Part shown: positions 62,849-64,000 of the stretch, one piece after another
How the letters are laid out: the number at the start of each line of letters is the position of its first letter
How positions within the stretch are numbered: position 1 is the first letter of the stretch
From: CAVRCT01 sp963719645
Lineage (GTDB): Bacteria > Pseudomonadota > Gammaproteobacteria > DSM-16500
Assembly (NCBI GenBank): GCA_963719645.1
Contig: CAVRCT010000008.1
Coordinates: forward strand, 1 to 64,000
DNA length: 64,000 nucleotides
Direction of reading: 5' to 3'
Notes under the pieces: generated by a model
Told to the model about the DNA's origin: nothing
Seen by the model: only the letters and a program-made list of their open reading frames with translations
Database searches by the model: none
Made by a program: the position numbers and the translations under genes

Positions 62849-62885
62849 CTCTCAAGACAAGACGCTCGTAACGTTCTCTTTTAGC
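62849..62885. repeat. Right direct repeat of the serine-rich gene island
   Basis: It matches the MFS 3' end (49285-49321) at 33 of 37 bases, in the same orientation, and lies 45 bases before the response regulator start. Confidence 0.55.
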
Positions 62886-62929
62886 AGCGTAAGTGGTATA
62901 CTGGCCAATTTTCGCGAGTTCCAAAACCC

Positions 62930-63613
62930 ATGCGTTTATTAATTATTGAAGATGAACCAAAAACCGCAGCCTATTTGAAAAAAGGGCTGAGCGAAAATGG
63001 TTTTATCGTCGATATTGCGACAGATGGGCATGAGGGTCTTTTTTTGGCGACGACCCAGAACTTTGACTTAGTGATTCTTGATATTATGTTACCCAAAGTA
63101 GATGGCTGGACCATTTTAGCCGCGTTACGCCGACAAGGTTTACAAACACCCGCGTTATTTTTAACGGCACGCAGCTCAGTCTCTGATCGCGTGAAAGGGT
63201 TAGAATTAGGCGCTGACGATTATTTAGTAAAACCCTTCGCATTTTCTGAATTACTGGCGAGAATTCGCAACATTTTGAAACGCGGTCAAGCAACAACTAA
63301 CACCGAAATGTACCAAATTGGCGATTTAGAAATCGATTTGGTACGACACAAAGCAACACGCGCCGGTCAACGGCTTGTTTTAACATCCAAAGAATTTTCC
63401 TTAATCGCATTATTGGCAAGACGCACTGGTCAAGTCGTCTCTCGTACTGTCATTGCTGAACAAGTATGGGATATGAATTTTGATAGCGATACCAATATTG
63501 TAGATGTCGCAGTACGGCGATTAAGACAAAAAGTCGATGGCCCTTTCGAAAACAAATTAATCCACACGATTCGAGGCGTTGGTTATGTTTTGGAAAACCG
63601 GCAAAATCCCTAA
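62930..63613 (+). CDS. OmpR-family response regulator, heavy-metal type
   Basis: The 227-residue product has an N-terminal receiver domain: acidic pocket EDEP (residues 7-10), phospho-acceptor Asp in LVILDIMLP (about 51), Thr/Lys at LFLTARS and DDYLVKPF. The C-terminal winged helix (residues 130-222) has LTSKEFSLIALLARRTGQVV and the recognition part DTNIVDVAVRRLRQKVD. It most resembles CopR/CusR/CzcR-type regulators. It overlaps the kinase gene by 29 bases, so the two form one operon. The signal is unknown; no metal transport gene is in the window. Confidence 0.9.
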   Translation: MRLLIIEDEPKTAAYLKKGLSENGFIVDIATDGHEGLFLATTQNFDLVILDIMLPKVDGWTILAALRRQGLQTPALFLTARSSVSDRVKGLELGADDYLVKPFAFSELLARIRNILKRGQATTNTEMYQIGDLEIDLVRHKATRAGQRLVLTSKEFSLIALLARRTGQVVSRTVIAEQVWDMNFDSDTNIVDVAVRRLRQKVDGPFENKLIHTIRGVGYVLENRQNP

Positions 63614-64000
63614 AATTAAGCAGCTTCTGCCAAGACACCCCCGTGAATGGTCAATCGTCTCAAGATTAACCTGGATTTATACGTTCTCTGCGTTCTGTGG
63701 TTTATTGATCGCAAGCTTCGCGTTATACGGAATTTTTGCCAGTCGTTTAGAAAATGGCAATACCCAATTTCTTGAAAGCACCGTGTTAGTGTTAAAAGAT
63801 GTGATGGAAATAGATAATTATAAGATCGCTGACTTGAAAGAAGAAATCATCGTCGATCCCGCGCTTTACCATTACTACGTGCGTGTTTTAGATAAAAATA
63901 GACATCTCATTGCTGAAACACCTAACATGAGTGAGTTTATCCCGGAAAAAGCGTTTGCTGGTTTAGAACCGCGACCCAGTCAACCTTATGCCGCACAACA
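63585..64000 (+). CDS. Sensor histidine kinase, N-terminal part (cut by window end)
   Basis: ATG 63585 has GAGG eight bases upstream and lies inside the regulator gene. The visible 138 residues have a cytoplasmic start (MFWKTGKIPKIKQLLPRHPR), a first membrane helix (WIYTFSAFCGLLIASFALYG) and the beginning of a periplasmic sensor region. This matches the CusS/CopS-type architecture. The second helix, HAMP and kinase core lie beyond the window. Confidence 0.82.
   Translation, partial: MFWKTGKIPKIKQLLPRHPREWSIVSRLTWIYTFSAFCGLLIASFALYGIFASRLENGNTQFLESTVLVLKDVMEIDNYKIADLKEEIIVDPALYHYYVRVLDKNRHLIAETPNMSEFIPEKAFAGLEPRPSQPYAAQ

Overview
The window reads as a low-GC gammaproteobacterial chromosome, most like an intracellular member of the Legionellales (Coxiella/Legionella/Berkiella side). 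The reasons are a complete mevalonate pathway for isoprenoids, a split PurS/PurQ/PurL enzyme, a Rickettsia 17 kDa-type lipoprotein, many families of short palindromic repeats, and a set of large serine-rich proteins carrying nuclear-localisation-like signals. Taxonomy is inference; no rRNA gene lies inside the window, although the promoter and boxA leader of an rRNA operon run off the left edge.

Layout. 1-3.3 kb: rRNA promoter/leader (minus strand), then xseB-ispA-nrdR-nusB-pgpA and a half-size EamA protein on the plus strand. 3.3-9.0 kb: mevalonate cluster mvaA-mvaS-mvaK1-mvaK2-mvaD (minus) with idi divergent; together with ispA these genes run from acetoacetyl-CoA to farnesyl diphosphate. 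9.0-11.3 kb: FitAB-type toxin-antitoxin, GFA protein, aspartate racemase family protein and a large inverted repeat array. 11.3-15.3 kb: glyA (frameshifted), purE, purH, purN. 15.6-17.2 kb: a REP-associated tyrosine transposase in a 752-bp element with 28-bp inverted ends, surrounded by four 140-bp deletion derivatives. 17.2-19.6 kb: an 809-residue unknown protein. 19.7-28.9 kb: purD, then a purL-purM-purQ-purS-purC-purF operon with many single-base indels. 29.4-35.0 kb: potABC (frameshifted) and two potD genes. 35.3-44.2 kb: GNAT protein, 17 kDa lipoprotein, GarR-type dehydrogenase, radA, alr and dnaB (both frameshifted), rplI, a DUF2232-like protein, rpsR, rpsF.

44.4-62.9 kb is accessory. 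A tRNA-Met gene is followed by a 2.8-kb segment with an RloA-type ATPase, an RloB-type Toprim protein and an MqsA-type regulator, closed by a 12-bp direct repeat of the tRNA 3' end: a small, integrase-less, defence-like island. After an MFS transporter comes a 13.5-kb block with only serine-rich or coiled-coil proteins, bounded by imperfect 37-bp direct repeats, one of which overlaps the 3' end of the MFS gene. Six of these seven reading frames share poly-Ser linkers and a recurring short acidic motif (DVDM, DVEM, DIDM, DIEM, or MEID/MEIE); most also have basic NLS-like stretches. I read this as an island of candidate secreted, possibly nucleus-targeted host-interaction proteins. This is the most likely undescribed system in the window. 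The right end holds a response regulator and the start of its sensor kinase.

Intergenic space is filled by at least eight palindromic repeat families, some nested. A 237-bp element occurs four times at the same position inside another repeat, each time between identical 11-bp duplications. Frameshifts cluster in essential genes (dnaB, alr, glyA, pur, pot) whose sequence is otherwise well kept; sequencing or assembly error must be excluded before gene decay is claimed.
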